From NCBI RefSeq assembly GCF_003052605.1, contig NZ_QASO01000030.1, forward strand, positions 1-64,000: 64,000 nt of DNA, written 5' to 3'. The stretch's first letter is position 1. Every line of letters starts with the position of its first letter. Origin of the DNA: Ectopseudomonas oleovorans. Lineage in GTDB: Bacteria > Pseudomonadota > Gammaproteobacteria > Pseudomonadales > Pseudomonadaceae. The position numbers and the translations under genes are program-made. The notes below the pieces were generated by a model. That model worked only from the letters and a program-made list of their open reading frames with translations, was not told the DNA's origin and made no database searches. Positions 53,013 to 62,696 of this stretch are shown here, piece after piece.

Positions 53013-55516
53013 TGAAACGCGTGCCCCTGTCTCGCCTGTTTTCGCTCGCTGCCCGCCAACTGCTGCGCGATGCCCGTGCCGGCGAGTTGCGGGTACTGTT
53101 CTTCGCCTTGCTGGTGGCCGTGGCCTCCAGCAGCGCCATCGGCTATTTCAGCGCACGCCTGAATGACGCCATGCTGCTGCGCGCCAGTGAATTTCTCGCT
53201 GCAGACCTGCGCCTGAGCGGTAGCACGCCCGCCAGCCAGGAGCAGATCGATGCAGGACTCAAGCTGGGGCTCGACCATGCTCAGGCCGTGGAATTTTCCA
53301 GCGTGGTCGCGGCACAGGGCGGCATTCAGTTGGCCAGCGTCAAGGCAGCCAGCAACTCTTATCCGCTGCGCGGAGAGCTGCGCAGTGCAACCGAACCCTA
53401 TGCCCCGGAAGAAGCCGGCCCCGGCCCACGGCCGGGCGAAGTCTGGGCCGAAGCACGGCTGATGGCCGCGCTGAACCTGAACATCGGTGATGAACTGGAA
53501 ATAGGCGCCAGGACCCTGCGCCTTAGCCGCGTCTTGACCTATGACCCGGACACCGCTGGCGATTTCTACAGCCTGACGCCACGGGTACTGATGCACCTGG
53601 ACGACCTAGCCGCGACCGAGGTGGTACAACCCGGCAGCCGCGTACGATTTCGTGAACTCTGGCGCGGCGACGCCAATGCCCTGGCGGCCTACCGTCAGGC
53701 AGTCGAAGCCGGCCTGCAGCCCAACCAGCGCCTGGATGACGCGCGCGACGGCAATCGCCAGGTCGGCGGCGCCCTCGGTCGCGCCGAACGTTATTTGAAC
53801 CTGGCCAGCCTGGCCGCCGTATTGCTCGCCGGTGTCGCTGTGGCCCTGTCAGCGGCACGCTTCGCTGCCCGGCGCTTCGATGCCAGTGCCCTGCTGCGCT
53901 GCCTCGGCTTGTCGCGGCGTGAAGCGCTGGCCCTGTTCGGCCTGCAACTGGCACTGCTCGGGCTAGTCGCCTGCGTGATTGGCGCCCTGCTCGGCTGGGC
54001 TGGGCAGCACGTTCTTTTCTACCTGTTGCGCGGGCTGATCCCAGATGATCTGCCGCCTGCCGACCTGTGGCCCGCATTGGCCGGGATGGCCACCGGTCTA
54101 GTGGCGCTGGCCGGCTTTGCTCTACCGCCGCTGGCCGCGCTGGGCCGCGTACCGCCATTACGCGTCTTGCGCCGCGATATGCTTCCGGTACCGGCCAGCT
54201 CCTGGCTGGTCTATGGTGCAGCGCTGATCGCACTGGGTCTGATCATGTGGCGCCTGAGCCTGGATCTGCGCCTGACGCTGGCGCTGCTGGGTGGCGGGCT
54301 GCTCGCCGCATTGCTGCTCGGTGGTTTGCTGTTGCTCGGCCTGCAGAGCCTGCGCCGCCTGCTGCAGCGTGCCGCCCTACCCTGGCGCCTGGGCCTGGGG
54401 CAACTGCTGCGCCATCCGCTGGCTGCTGCCGGGCAGTCGCTGGCTTTTGGCCTGATCCTGCTGGCCATGGCGCTGATCGCCCTGCTGCGTGGCGAGCTGC
54501 TCGACACCTGGCAGGACCAGTTGCCGGAGGACGCGCCCAACCACTTCGCCCTCAATGTGCTACCGGCCGAGCGCGATGCCTTTGCCGCACGCCTAGCTGA
54601 ATTGTCAGCGCATCCGGCGCCGCTGTATCCGGTGGTGCCGGGCCGGCTGATCATGATCAACGATGAGCCGGTACGCCAACTGGTGAGCAAGGAAAGCCGC
54701 GGTGAACGCGCCACGCAACGTGATCTCAGCCTGACCTGGGCCGAGGAGTTGCCAGCGGACAATCTGATTACCGCCGGCAGTTGGTGGGGCGCCGCACCAG
54801 CCGCTGACCTGCCTGGTGTCTCCGTCGAAGCAGAACTGGCCGAAAGCCTGCAACTGAAGCTCGGTGACCGCCTGCGCTTCAACGTCGGTGGCATCGAACG
54901 CGAAGCGCAGGTCACCAGCCTGCGCCAGGTGGACTGGGACAGCTTCCAGCCCAACTTTTTCATGATCTTCGAGCCACAAACCCTGCAGGATCTGCCTGCC
55001 ACCTACCTGACCAGCTTCTACCTGCCCCCCGGCAAGGACGCGGAACTGGTCAGCCTCAGCCGCGCCTTCCCCAGTGTCACCCTGCTGCAGGTCGACGCAC
55101 TACTGGCGCAGCTGCGCAGCATCCTCGCCCAGGTCACTCTGGCCATCGAATACGTGCTGTTGTTCGTGCTCGCCGCCGGCATCACCGTTCTGTTGGCCGG
55201 GCTGCAAGCCACGCTGGACGAGCGCATTCGCCAGGGCGCGCTGCTGCGTGCACTGGGCGCCGAACGCAAGCTGCTGATCAGCGCCCGTCGCGCCGAATTT
55301 GGCCTGCTCGGCGCAGCCGCCGGCCTGCTCGCCGCACTGGGCTGCGAACTGGTGAGCTTCCTGCTCTACCGCTATGCCTTCGACATGAACTGGCAGCCTC
55401 ATCCCTGGCTGCTGGTGCTGCCGCTGATCGGCGCATTGCTGGTCGGCCTGGCTGGCGTACTCGGTACCCGCCGTGCACTGAATGCCAGTCCATTGAGCGT
55501 ATTGCGCGAAGGCTGA
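53012..55516 (+). CDS. FtsX-like ABC transporter permease (YbbP type)
   Basis: 834 residues with about ten membrane helices in two FtsX units: helix near residue 27-48, a periplasmic domain to about 260, three or more helices (about 265-470), a second periplasmic domain with LPAERDAFAARLAELSAHPAPLYPVVPGR, and three C-terminal helices (from about 710). It would move lipids or lipoproteins or transmit energy across the membrane with the upstream ATPase. Substrate unknown. It is the size of E. coli YbbP (about 804). ATG 53012 overlaps the ATPase stop. Confidence 0.88.
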   Translation: MKRVPLSRLFSLAARQLLRDARAGELRVLFFALLVAVASSSAIGYFSARLNDAMLLRASEFLAADLRLSGSTPASQEQIDAGLKLGLDHAQAVEFSSVVAAQGGIQLASVKAASNSYPLRGELRSATEPYAPEEAGPGPRPGEVWAEARLMAALNLNIGDELEIGARTLRLSRVLTYDPDTAGDFYSLTPRVLMHLDDLAATEVVQPGSRVRFRELWRGDANALAAYRQAVEAGLQPNQRLDDARDGNRQVGGALGRAERYLNLASLAAVLLAGVAVALSAARFAARRFDASALLRCLGLSRREALALFGLQLALLGLVACVIGALLGWAGQHVLFYLLRGLIPDDLPPADLWPALAGMATGLVALAGFALPPLAALGRVPPLRVLRRDMLPVPASSWLVYGAALIALGLIMWRLSLDLRLTLALLGGGLLAALLLGGLLLLGLQSLRRLLQRAALPWRLGLGQLLRHPLAAAGQSLAFGLILLAMALIALLRGELLDTWQDQLPEDAPNHFALNVLPAERDAFAARLAELSAHPAPLYPVVPGRLIMINDEPVRQLVSKESRGERATQRDLSLTWAEELPADNLITAGSWWGAAPAADLPGVSVEAELAESLQLKLGDRLRFNVGGIEREAQVTSLRQVDWDSFQPNFFMIFEPQTLQDLPATYLTSFYLPPGKDAELVSLSRAFPSVTLLQVDALLAQLRSILAQVTLAIEYVLLFVLAAGITVLLAGLQATLDERIRQGALLRALGAERKLLISARRAEFGLLGAAAGLLAALGCELVSFLLYRYAFDMNWQPHPWLLVLPLIGALLVGLAGVLGTRRALNASPLSVLREG

Positions 55517-55570
55517 GTTTGACGGAAGGGGTTTGCTAGACTGGCGCCCCTTTCATCGTTCAGAGCCACC

Positions 55571-56068
55571 ATGAGCCGCTATCGCCCTCCTCGCCCTGCC
55601 GGTACTCCCCTGATCACGCCTGAAGGCGAAGCGCGCCTGCGTGCCGAGCTTCACGAGTTGTGGCATGTGCGCAGGCCACAGGTGACGCAATCGGTCAGCG
55701 AAGCGGCGGCCCAAGGCGATCGCTCGGAGAACGCCGAATACACCTACGGCAAGAAGATGCTGCGCGAGATCGACAGTCGCGTGCGCTTTCTCACCAAGCG
55801 TCTGGAAAAGCTCAAGGTCGTCAGCGACAAGCCGTCCGATCCGAACAAGGTGTACTTCGGTGCCTGGGTCACCATCGAAGACGAAGACGGCGAACAGTCG
55901 CGCTACCGCATCGTCGGCCCCGACGAGCTGGACCTGAAACAGGGCCTGATCAGTATCGACTCGCCTCTGGCCCGCGCCCTGGTCGGCAAGGAGCTGGACG
56001 CCGAAGTGCGGGTGCACAGCCCCAGTGGTGAGAAGACCTGCTACATCGTCGAGATCGAATATCCGTAG
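55571..56068 (+). CDS. greB: Transcription elongation factor GreB
   Basis: 165 residues. N-terminal coiled coil ([68 protein letters not shown]) with the acidic tip [14 protein letters not shown] that enters the polymerase secondary channel, then the FKBP-like C-terminal domain ending [16 protein letters not shown]. The spelling EYTYGKK marks GreB rather than GreA. It rescues backtracked RNA polymerase. It has its own short 5' region after the permease. Confidence 0.94.
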   Translation: MSRYRPPRPAGTPLITPEGEARLRAELHELWHVRRPQVTQSVSEAAAQGDRSENAEYTYGKKMLREIDSRVRFLTKRLEKLKVVSDKPSDPNKVYFGAWVTIEDEDGEQSRYRIVGPDELDLKQGLISIDSPLARALVGKELDAEVRVHSPSGEKTCYIVEIEYP

Positions 56069-56073
56069 GTGCT

Positions 56074-56135
56074 GTAGGGGCTCGGCTCGCGAATACTGGC
56101 GCTTAAAAAGCTTCGCGAGCAGAGCTCGCTCCTAC
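56074..56135. repeat. Palindrome GTAGGGGCTCGGCTCGCGAA type after greB
   Basis: The right half TTCGCGAGCAGAGCTCGCTCCTAC is identical over many bases to that at 29305-29328; the left half has decayed (GTAGGGGCTCGGCTCGCGAA). It belongs to the same family as 29259-29329. Confidence 0.7.
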
Positions 56136-56163
56136 GCAGATGGCCGGCTTCCCCACAGCCCAA

Positions 56164-56472
56164 CTAGCGCCGGGTGATCAGCCCCTGACGCGCCACCCGC
56201 ACCAGCTCACCGACGGTTTGTGCCACGTCCTCGGCGCTGGGGGCCTGGATCACCGCCAGGTCGAAGCTGTCCCGCGCAAAACGACTCAGCGACTCGCCGT
56301 TCTGCACGAACTGGATGCGAAAGGCACGCGACCCGGCCCAGCGCTTGGGCCAGCCTTCGAGATAGCGCAGCAAGGTGGGCTGGTGGCTGCCGCCCAGCAG
56401 CACACGCGAGTTGCGCAGCAGCAGGCCCGAGGTGATGGGCGCCAGACGAATAAAGGGTTGGGGACAGATCAT
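56164..56472 (-). CDS. Conserved hypothetical protein, about 100 residues
   Basis: 102 residues, starting MICPQPFIRLAPITSGLLLRNSRVLLGGSHQPTLLRYLEGWPKRW and ending in a helical segment AEDVAQTVGELVRVARQG. No signal peptide, no recognised domain. ATG 56472 is chosen because GGCGGAG lies upstream. It is convergent with greB. It may correspond to the uncharacterised gene seen between greB and the lipase in related species. Function unknown. Confidence 0.55.
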   Translation of the reverse strand: MICPQPFIRLAPITSGLLLRNSRVLLGGSHQPTLLRYLEGWPKRWAGSRAFRIQFVQNGESLSRFARDSFDLAVIQAPSAEDVAQTVGELVRVARQGLITRR

Positions 56473-56867
56473 GGTCGAGTCTCCGCCTCGAAAATCCCGC
56501 TGGGCAGCGGTGAGAGGCGACACCGAACCAGCGCTTTAGCGGAATTTCAGGCGTTGATGACAACCCCCTGTGGCGCCCCGCAAGTAGCTGTTTAAATCGG
56601 CGCAGGGCGCATCCTAGAGAAGCCCACGGCAAACTGTCAAGGCGCCCCCACTTCGACCCCAACCTTCGATTGGGCGACGGTCAGTCCGCGCATTTCCATC
56701 CGCTCAAAAGACCCGTTCCTGGCCCTGGACGCCCCGCCTGGCCAGATCGATTGCGGCCCTCGGCGCGACCTGACGTTTCGGCACGTAACAGAAAGTACGC
56801 AGCGATATCGAGGCCAAGTCGCCCGATAACCCCGGAAGGTGCCTGTATAGAGGGTTCGCCGGAAACT

Positions 56868-56900
56868 GCAGGACGATGGCATGTTTCCTGCCATCGTTCT
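56868..56900 (+). promoter_or_regulatory. Hairpin containing a candidate sigma54 promoter of lipA
   Basis: TGGCATGTTTCCTGCC (56877-56892) has correctly spaced GG and GC elements, and lipase genes of related pseudomonads are known to use sigma54. The same bases form a perfect 9-bp inverted repeat ACGATGGCA...TGCCATCGT, so the match could instead reflect an operator or hairpin. The start would be near 56903, 82 bp before lipA. The rest of 56473-56867 shows no gene or clear signal. Confidence 0.45.
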
Positions 56901-56930
56901 TGCGCCGTACGCGCCACGGAATGGGCGTGA

Positions 56931-57938
<1,008 letters not shown>

Positions 57939-57951
57939 ACTGCTGCGCTTC

Positions 57952-58020
57952 GTAGGCTGCGCCGCGCGCACCGGATGCTGGGAACGTCGGCATTTCGGTG
58001 CGCGCGTCGCACCCTGCGAG
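57952..58020. repeat. Degenerate intergenic palindrome between lipA and lifO
   Basis: CGTAGGCTGCGCCGCGCGCACC faces GGTGCGCGCGTCGCACCCTGCG, a worn member of the CGTAGGGTGCGCC family placed inside a two-gene operon. Confidence 0.65.
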
Positions 58021-58065
58021 GTACCAGCGCTGAGCAATGGTTCGAACGCCTTACTGGAACCTGCC

Positions 58066-59097
58066 GTGAAGAAAACCCTGTTCGCCCTGCCTTTACTGAT
58101 CGTTGCCGGCCTGGCGTTGATGCTTTACCTGCAACCCGGACACCAACCGACCCAATTCACGCCTCCCGCCGCCACTGCCACGCCTACGCAGCCCGGGCCG
58201 GCGCCGGCTGCAGAGGCCTTAACACCGACCAGCCAAGATACCCAGAAGAAGGCCACGACGCTGGCCCTGCCCAGCTCCTTCGTCGGCACCGAAGTCGACG
58301 GCAGCTTTCGCGTGGATGCTGCCGGCAATCTGATCATCAGCGAAGACATCCGCCGGATCTTCGATTACTTCCTCGCCAGCATCGGCGAGGAAAGCCTGGA
58401 TGCCAGCGTGTCACGCCTGCGCAATTACATTGACAGCCAATTGCAGGAACCTGCGCGTACCCGCGCGCAGGCACTGCTGGAGCAATACCTGAGCTACAAG
58501 CGAGAGCTGGTGCTGCTGGAGCGCGACCTGCCGCAAATGGCCAGCCTGGATGCCATGCGCCAGCGCGAGACCGCCGTGCAGGCCCTGCGCGCAAGACTGT
58601 TCGACAGCGAAACCCACCAGGCCTTCTTCGCCCGTGAGGAAGGTTACAACCGCTTCACCCTGGAGCGCCTGGCCATCCAGCACGACAGCACAATGAGCGC
58701 AGAGGAGAAAGGCGTTGCCGTCGACCGCCTGCGCGCATCCCTGCCTGAAGAGCTGCAGGACGCCGTACTGCCGCAACTGCAGCAGGAACTGCGGCAGCAC
58801 ACCGCGCGCCTGCAGGCCGAAGGCGCCAGCGCGGCGCAGATCCGCCAGATGCGTCAGCAGTTGGTAGGCGCCGAAGCCACCACGCGCCTGGAGGCGCTGG
58901 ATAGCCAACGACAGAGTTGGCAGCGGCGTCTGGATGACTACATCACCGCCAAGACGAAGATTCAGGTCAATGAGGGACTCAGCAGTGGCGACAAGCGCGC
59001 GGCGATCGAGGCGCTGGCTGCAGAACGTTTCGATGAGCGTGAACGCCTGCGCCTCGACGCCGCCGAGCAATTGGCGGCGGCCAACAAGAAGCAGTAG
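58066..59097 (+). CDS. lifO: Lipase-specific foldase (steric chaperone)
   Basis: 343 residues. An N-terminal membrane anchor (about 4-22) and a proline/alanine/threonine-rich spacer (to about 65) precede the folding domain. The foldase motif [13 protein letters not shown] (about 104-116; consensus RxxFDYxLSA) is intact, and a long helical remainder wraps the lipase. It acts in the periplasm, anchored in the inner membrane, to fold LipA before secretion. The start codon is GTG 58066. It follows lipA by 127 bp. Confidence 0.93.
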   Translation: MKKTLFALPLLIVAGLALMLYLQPGHQPTQFTPPAATATPTQPGPAPAAEALTPTSQDTQKKATTLALPSSFVGTEVDGSFRVDAAGNLIISEDIRRIFDYFLASIGEESLDASVSRLRNYIDSQLQEPARTRAQALLEQYLSYKRELVLLERDLPQMASLDAMRQRETAVQALRARLFDSETHQAFFAREEGYNRFTLERLAIQHDSTMSAEEKGVAVDRLRASLPEELQDAVLPQLQQELRQHTARLQAEGASAAQIRQMRQQLVGAEATTRLEALDSQRQSWQRRLDDYITAKTKIQVNEGLSSGDKRAAIEALAAERFDERERLRLDAAEQLAAANKKQ

Positions 59098-59100
59098 GTC

Positions 59101-60120
59101 TCAGGCGCTGTCGCGCATCACCAGTTCGAAACCGACGTCAATGCAGTGCTGTTCCGGCATTTCGCCACGCATCAGCGCCAGCAGCATGTTCGCCGCCAGC
59201 TCGCCGATACGCCCACGCGTGGTACGTACCGTGCTCAGCGCCGGATGCATCCAGGCCGCTGCCGGCAGGTCGTTGAAACCGGCGATGGCCAGGCGTCCCG
59301 GCACGTCCAGGCCCAGCTGACGCGCGCGGAACAGCGCGCCCATGGCCAGGTCGTCGTTGTTGAAGAACACCGCATCAATCTGCGGCTGCTGCGCCAGCAG
59401 GCGATCGAGCAACTCGGCGCCCAAGCCGATGGATGACAACTGCGGTGTCAGCAACTCCAACGCCGGATCATGTCGATTGAGGTAGCGCATCACCTGTCGG
59501 TAGCCTTCTGCACGCTGCAAGGTGCGCGGGTCAAGCTGCGCTGCGGCGAAGGCGATATGGCGGTAACCACGCTGCACCAGGGCACGGGTCATGGCGGCGC
59601 CGGCTTCGACCTGAGAGAAGCCGACGCAGTAATCCTCCGGCTCCTCGCTCAGCTCCATCAGCGTTACCAACGGGCAACTGCTGGCGCCGAGGATTTCGCG
59701 CGCCGCGTCGCTGCGCTCGAAACCCGTAAGCAGCAGACCCGCTGGCTGGTGCGCCAGATAGGAACGCAACAGGCGCTCATCCTCCTCGACCCGGTAGTGA
59801 CTGACGCCGATCATCATTTCGAAGCCGGCCGGCATCAGCACCCGCTGGATGGCCTCCACGGTATCGACGAACACCGAGTTCGACAGCGACGGGATCACCA
59901 CAGCCACCAGGTTCGAGCGTGAACTGGCCAATGCCCGCGCTGCCGGGTTGGGCACGTAACCCAGCGCCTGGGCCGCGCGCATCACCTGCTCGCGCAACGC
60001 ATCAGACACCCGCCCCGGCTGCGACAGCGCGCGCGAAGCGGACATCAACGAGCAGCCCGCGGCCTTGGCCACGTCGGACAAGGTGACACGTTCTGCGGAC
60101 CGGCGACGGCGTTGGCTCAT
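59101..60120 (-). CDS. gntR: LacI-family regulator, probably of the gluconate locus (GntR)
   Basis: 339 residues. Helix-turn-helix VTLSDVAKAAGCSLMSASRALSQPGRVSDALREQV (about 11-45), hinge helix AARALASSRSN, then the periplasmic-binding-like domain starting LVAVVIPSLSNSVFVDTVEAIQRVLMPAGFEMMIG. By position behind the TRAP genes and a gluconokinase, gluconate or its phosphate is the likely effector. It is transcribed in the same direction as the transporter genes but 178 bp behind them, so it may have its own promoter. Confidence 0.87.
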   Translation of the reverse strand: MSQRRRRSAERVTLSDVAKAAGCSLMSASRALSQPGRVSDALREQVMRAAQALGYVPNPAARALASSRSNLVAVVIPSLSNSVFVDTVEAIQRVLMPAGFEMMIGVSHYRVEEDERLLRSYLAHQPAGLLLTGFERSDAAREILGASSCPLVTLMELSEEPEDYCVGFSQVEAGAAMTRALVQRGYRHIAFAAAQLDPRTLQRAEGYRQVMRYLNRHDPALELLTPQLSSIGLGAELLDRLLAQQPQIDAVFFNNDDLAMGALFRARQLGLDVPGRLAIAGFNDLPAAAWMHPALSTVRTTRGRIGELAANMLLALMRGEMPEQHCIDVGFELVMRDSA

Positions 60121-60298
60121 AGCGCCTCCAATGATTTTCAGCGGCCGATTCTACCAGCCCCGCCGGGGAATAAAGCGCGGGACACGCCGCCCGGGGTAAC
60201 GCCACCATGCAAGGAGCGATACCACCTGCGTGCCCCGCGAAACTGCGAACCTGCCCAGAATCAGCGGCGCACTGGCCTAGCCGGTCCTGGGCAAGCCC

Positions 60299-61312
60299 TT
60301 ATAGAGCGGCCTTTTCGGCCTCAGTCTGCACCTGATCGAACAGTTGCTGACCGACTGTGTCGACGACCTTCTGGATCGCCGGCGCGGCCTGCTCACGCAT
60401 GCGCTGCACTTGCGCCGCTTCCACTTCGTTGATCTGCATACCCTTGTCTTTCAGCTCGGCCAGGGCACGGGCTGCTTCCTCGCGGGTGTCCTTACGCTCG
60501 AAGTCACGCGCCTTCTTCGCCGCCTCCAGCAGGATGTTCTGCTCGGTTTGCGACAGGCCATCCCACCAGCGCTTGGATACGGTGACGATCCACGGGCTGT
60601 ACACGTGGTTGGTCACGGTCAGGTACTTCTGCACCTCGTAGAACTTCGAGGAAAGAATGGTGTTGAAAGGGTTTTCCTGGCCGTCGACGGCCTTGGTCTC
60701 CAGCGCGGTGAACAGCTCGGAGAACGGCAGCGGCACGGCATTGGCGCCCATCAGCTTGAAGGTCTCGAGGAATACCGGGTTGGGCATCACGCGCAGTTTG
60801 ACGCCGGAGAAGTCCTCCAGCTTGCTGATCGGCCGCGTGTTGTTGGTCAGGTTGCGGAAACCGTTCTCCCAGTACACCAAGCCGACCAGGCCCTTCTCCT
60901 CCAGCTTGTCCATGACCTGGCGGCCCACCGGGCCGTCGAGCACGGCATCGGCCTGCTCGGCACTGCTGAACAGGAAAGGCGTGTCCCACACCGCCATTTC
61001 CTTGGTGATGCCCACCAGAGTCGCGGTGGAACCGACCATCATTTCCTGCGCGCCACCGATCAGCGCACTCTGCATCTGATCATCCGAGCCCAGGCTGGCG
61101 GAGCCGAAGGTGCGCACCTTGAGCTTGCCGTCGGAGGCCTTGGCCACCTCCTCGGCGAACAGCTTGGCCGCGCGGCCCTGATTGCTGTTCTCGTTGAGAC
61201 CGTAACCGAAGCGGATCATGCGCGAACGCACGTCATCGGCATGGGCGGTGAAACTGGCGAGCGGGCTGCACAGCATGGCAGCGGTGAGGATGGCGAGCAG
61301 TGGACGTTTCAT
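60299..61312 (-). CDS. TRAP transporter, solute-binding protein (DctP family)
   Basis: 337 residues. Signal peptide ends at AHADD (about 25). Family blocks: IRFGYGLNENSNQGRAAKLFAEEV, FGSASLGSDDQMQSALIGGAQEM, and the carboxylate-binding region GVKLRVMPNPVFLETFKLMGANAVPLPFSELFTALETKAVDGQENPF (the MP(N/Q)P arginine motif). It binds a carboxylate in the periplasm; linkage to gluconokinase suggests an aldonate such as gluconate. It follows the large permease by 57 bp, with a Crc-like motif near its ribosome site AAGAGG. Confidence 0.9.
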   Translation of the reverse strand: MKRPLLAILTAAMLCSPLASFTAHADDVRSRMIRFGYGLNENSNQGRAAKLFAEEVAKASDGKLKVRTFGSASLGSDDQMQSALIGGAQEMMVGSTATLVGITKEMAVWDTPFLFSSAEQADAVLDGPVGRQVMDKLEEKGLVGLVYWENGFRNLTNNTRPISKLEDFSGVKLRVMPNPVFLETFKLMGANAVPLPFSELFTALETKAVDGQENPFNTILSSKFYEVQKYLTVTNHVYSPWIVTVSKRWWDGLSQTEQNILLEAAKKARDFERKDTREEAARALAELKDKGMQINEVEAAQVQRMREQAAPAIQKVVDTVGQQLFDQVQTEAEKAAL

Positions 61313-61324
61313 CGGGTCTACCTC

Positions 61325-61332
61325 TTATTGTT
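61325..61332 (-). promoter_or_regulatory. Candidate Hfq/Crc site upstream of dctP-type gene
   Basis: On the minus strand AACAATAA matches AAnAAnAA directly before the AGAGG ribosome site. Confidence 0.4.
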
Positions 61333-61369
61333 GTGAATGATGTCGGCGCGCCAACGCCGTCAGGTCAAC

Positions 61370-62647
61370 TCAGCGCAGCCAGGCCAGCGGCACGGTGACG
61401 ATGGACGGGAACGCCACCAGCAACGCGACGATGATCAGGTAAATCAGGAAGAACGGCATGACGCCGCGTACCAGCACCTCCATGCGCAACTTGCCGATAC
61501 CGCCGACGACGTTAAGCACGGTGCCCACAGGCGGCGTGATCAGGCCGATGGAGCCGATCAGCACGAACATCACGCCGAAGTACACCGGATCGACCCCAGC
61601 CTTGATCGCGATGGGCGCCAGCACTGGCGCCAGAATCAGGATGGTCGGCGTCAGGTCGAGCACCATGCCCACTGCGATCATCAGCAGCATGATCGCCAGT
61701 ACCAGCAGTTTGGGGTGCTCGGCCAGCGGCCCGAGCATGGCGCCGATTTCGTCAGGCAACTGCGCCAGGGTAATCATGTAGGCCGAGACCGTCGCCGCGG
61801 CGCACAGGAACATCACCGACGCCGTGGTGCGACTGGCACGGGTCAGGGTCTCCATCAGGTCGTTCCAGCTCAACTCGCGGTAGAGCAAGGTGGACACGGC
61901 CAGCGCGTACATGGCGGCTACCACGGCGGCCTCGGTGGGCGTGAAGATACCGAAGCGCAGACCGCCAACGATGATCACCGGCAGCATCAGGGCAGCGGCG
62001 CCGTCGATCAGCACGCGGCGACGCTCGGCAGCAGTAGCCTTGGGCGGCGTAGGCTCGGTGAAGTCGCGAGCGATCAGCGTCCAGGCGACGATCAGGCCGG
62101 CGCCCATGATCAATCCCGGCACCAGGCCAGCCATGAACAGCTGGCTGATGGAGGTGTTGGTGACCACGCCATAGATCACGAACGGCATCGACGGCGGAAT
62201 GATCGGCGCGATGATGCCGCCAGCGGCTACCAAGCCCGCCGAGGAATGCACCGGATAACCGCGCTGACGCATCATCGGCAACAGCAGGGTGGCGAGCGCA
62301 GCAGTATCGGCCAGTGCCGAACCGGACATGCTGGCCAGCAGCACGGCGGCCGCAATGGCAACGTAGCCGAGGCCTCCGCGCAGGTGGCCAAAGTAGGCCT
62401 GCGCCATGGCGATGATGCGCCGGGAAATGCCGCCGGCGTTCATCAGCTCGCCGGCCAGGATGAAGAACGGCACCGCCAGCAGCGGGAAGCTGTCAGCGCC
62501 GGCGAGCAGGTTCTGCGCCAGCAACTGCACGTCCCAGAAATCCAGGTACCACATCAGTACGGCCGCGGTAAGGATCAGGGCAAAGGCGATGGGCATGCCG
62601 AATGCCATGAACCCCAGCAGGGAAGAAAGAAATACCGCGACAGTCAT
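61370..62647 (-). CDS. TRAP transporter, large permease (DctM family)
   Basis: 425 residues with 11-12 membrane helices. Conserved features include VPFFILAGELMNAGGISRRI (about 60-79), ASMSGSALADTAALA (about 105-119) and GGIIAPIIPPSMPFVIYG (about 142-159), plus GLITPPVGTVLNVVGG near the end. It forms the sodium-driven transport channel with the small subunit that is fused to gluconokinase upstream. Its ATG is 50 bp after that gene. Confidence 0.92.
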   Translation of the reverse strand: MTVAVFLSSLLGFMAFGMPIAFALILTAAVLMWYLDFWDVQLLAQNLLAGADSFPLLAVPFFILAGELMNAGGISRRIIAMAQAYFGHLRGGLGYVAIAAAVLLASMSGSALADTAALATLLLPMMRQRGYPVHSSAGLVAAGGIIAPIIPPSMPFVIYGVVTNTSISQLFMAGLVPGLIMGAGLIVAWTLIARDFTEPTPPKATAAERRRVLIDGAAALMLPVIIVGGLRFGIFTPTEAAVVAAMYALAVSTLLYRELSWNDLMETLTRASRTTASVMFLCAAATVSAYMITLAQLPDEIGAMLGPLAEHPKLLVLAIMLLMIAVGMVLDLTPTILILAPVLAPIAIKAGVDPVYFGVMFVLIGSIGLITPPVGTVLNVVGGIGKLRMEVLVRGVMPFFLIYLIIVALLVAFPSIVTVPLAWLR

Positions 62648-62696
62648 CGGCAGGTCCTCGGTGGGCAGTGCCCGTCTTGTTGGAATGGAGCCAGCT

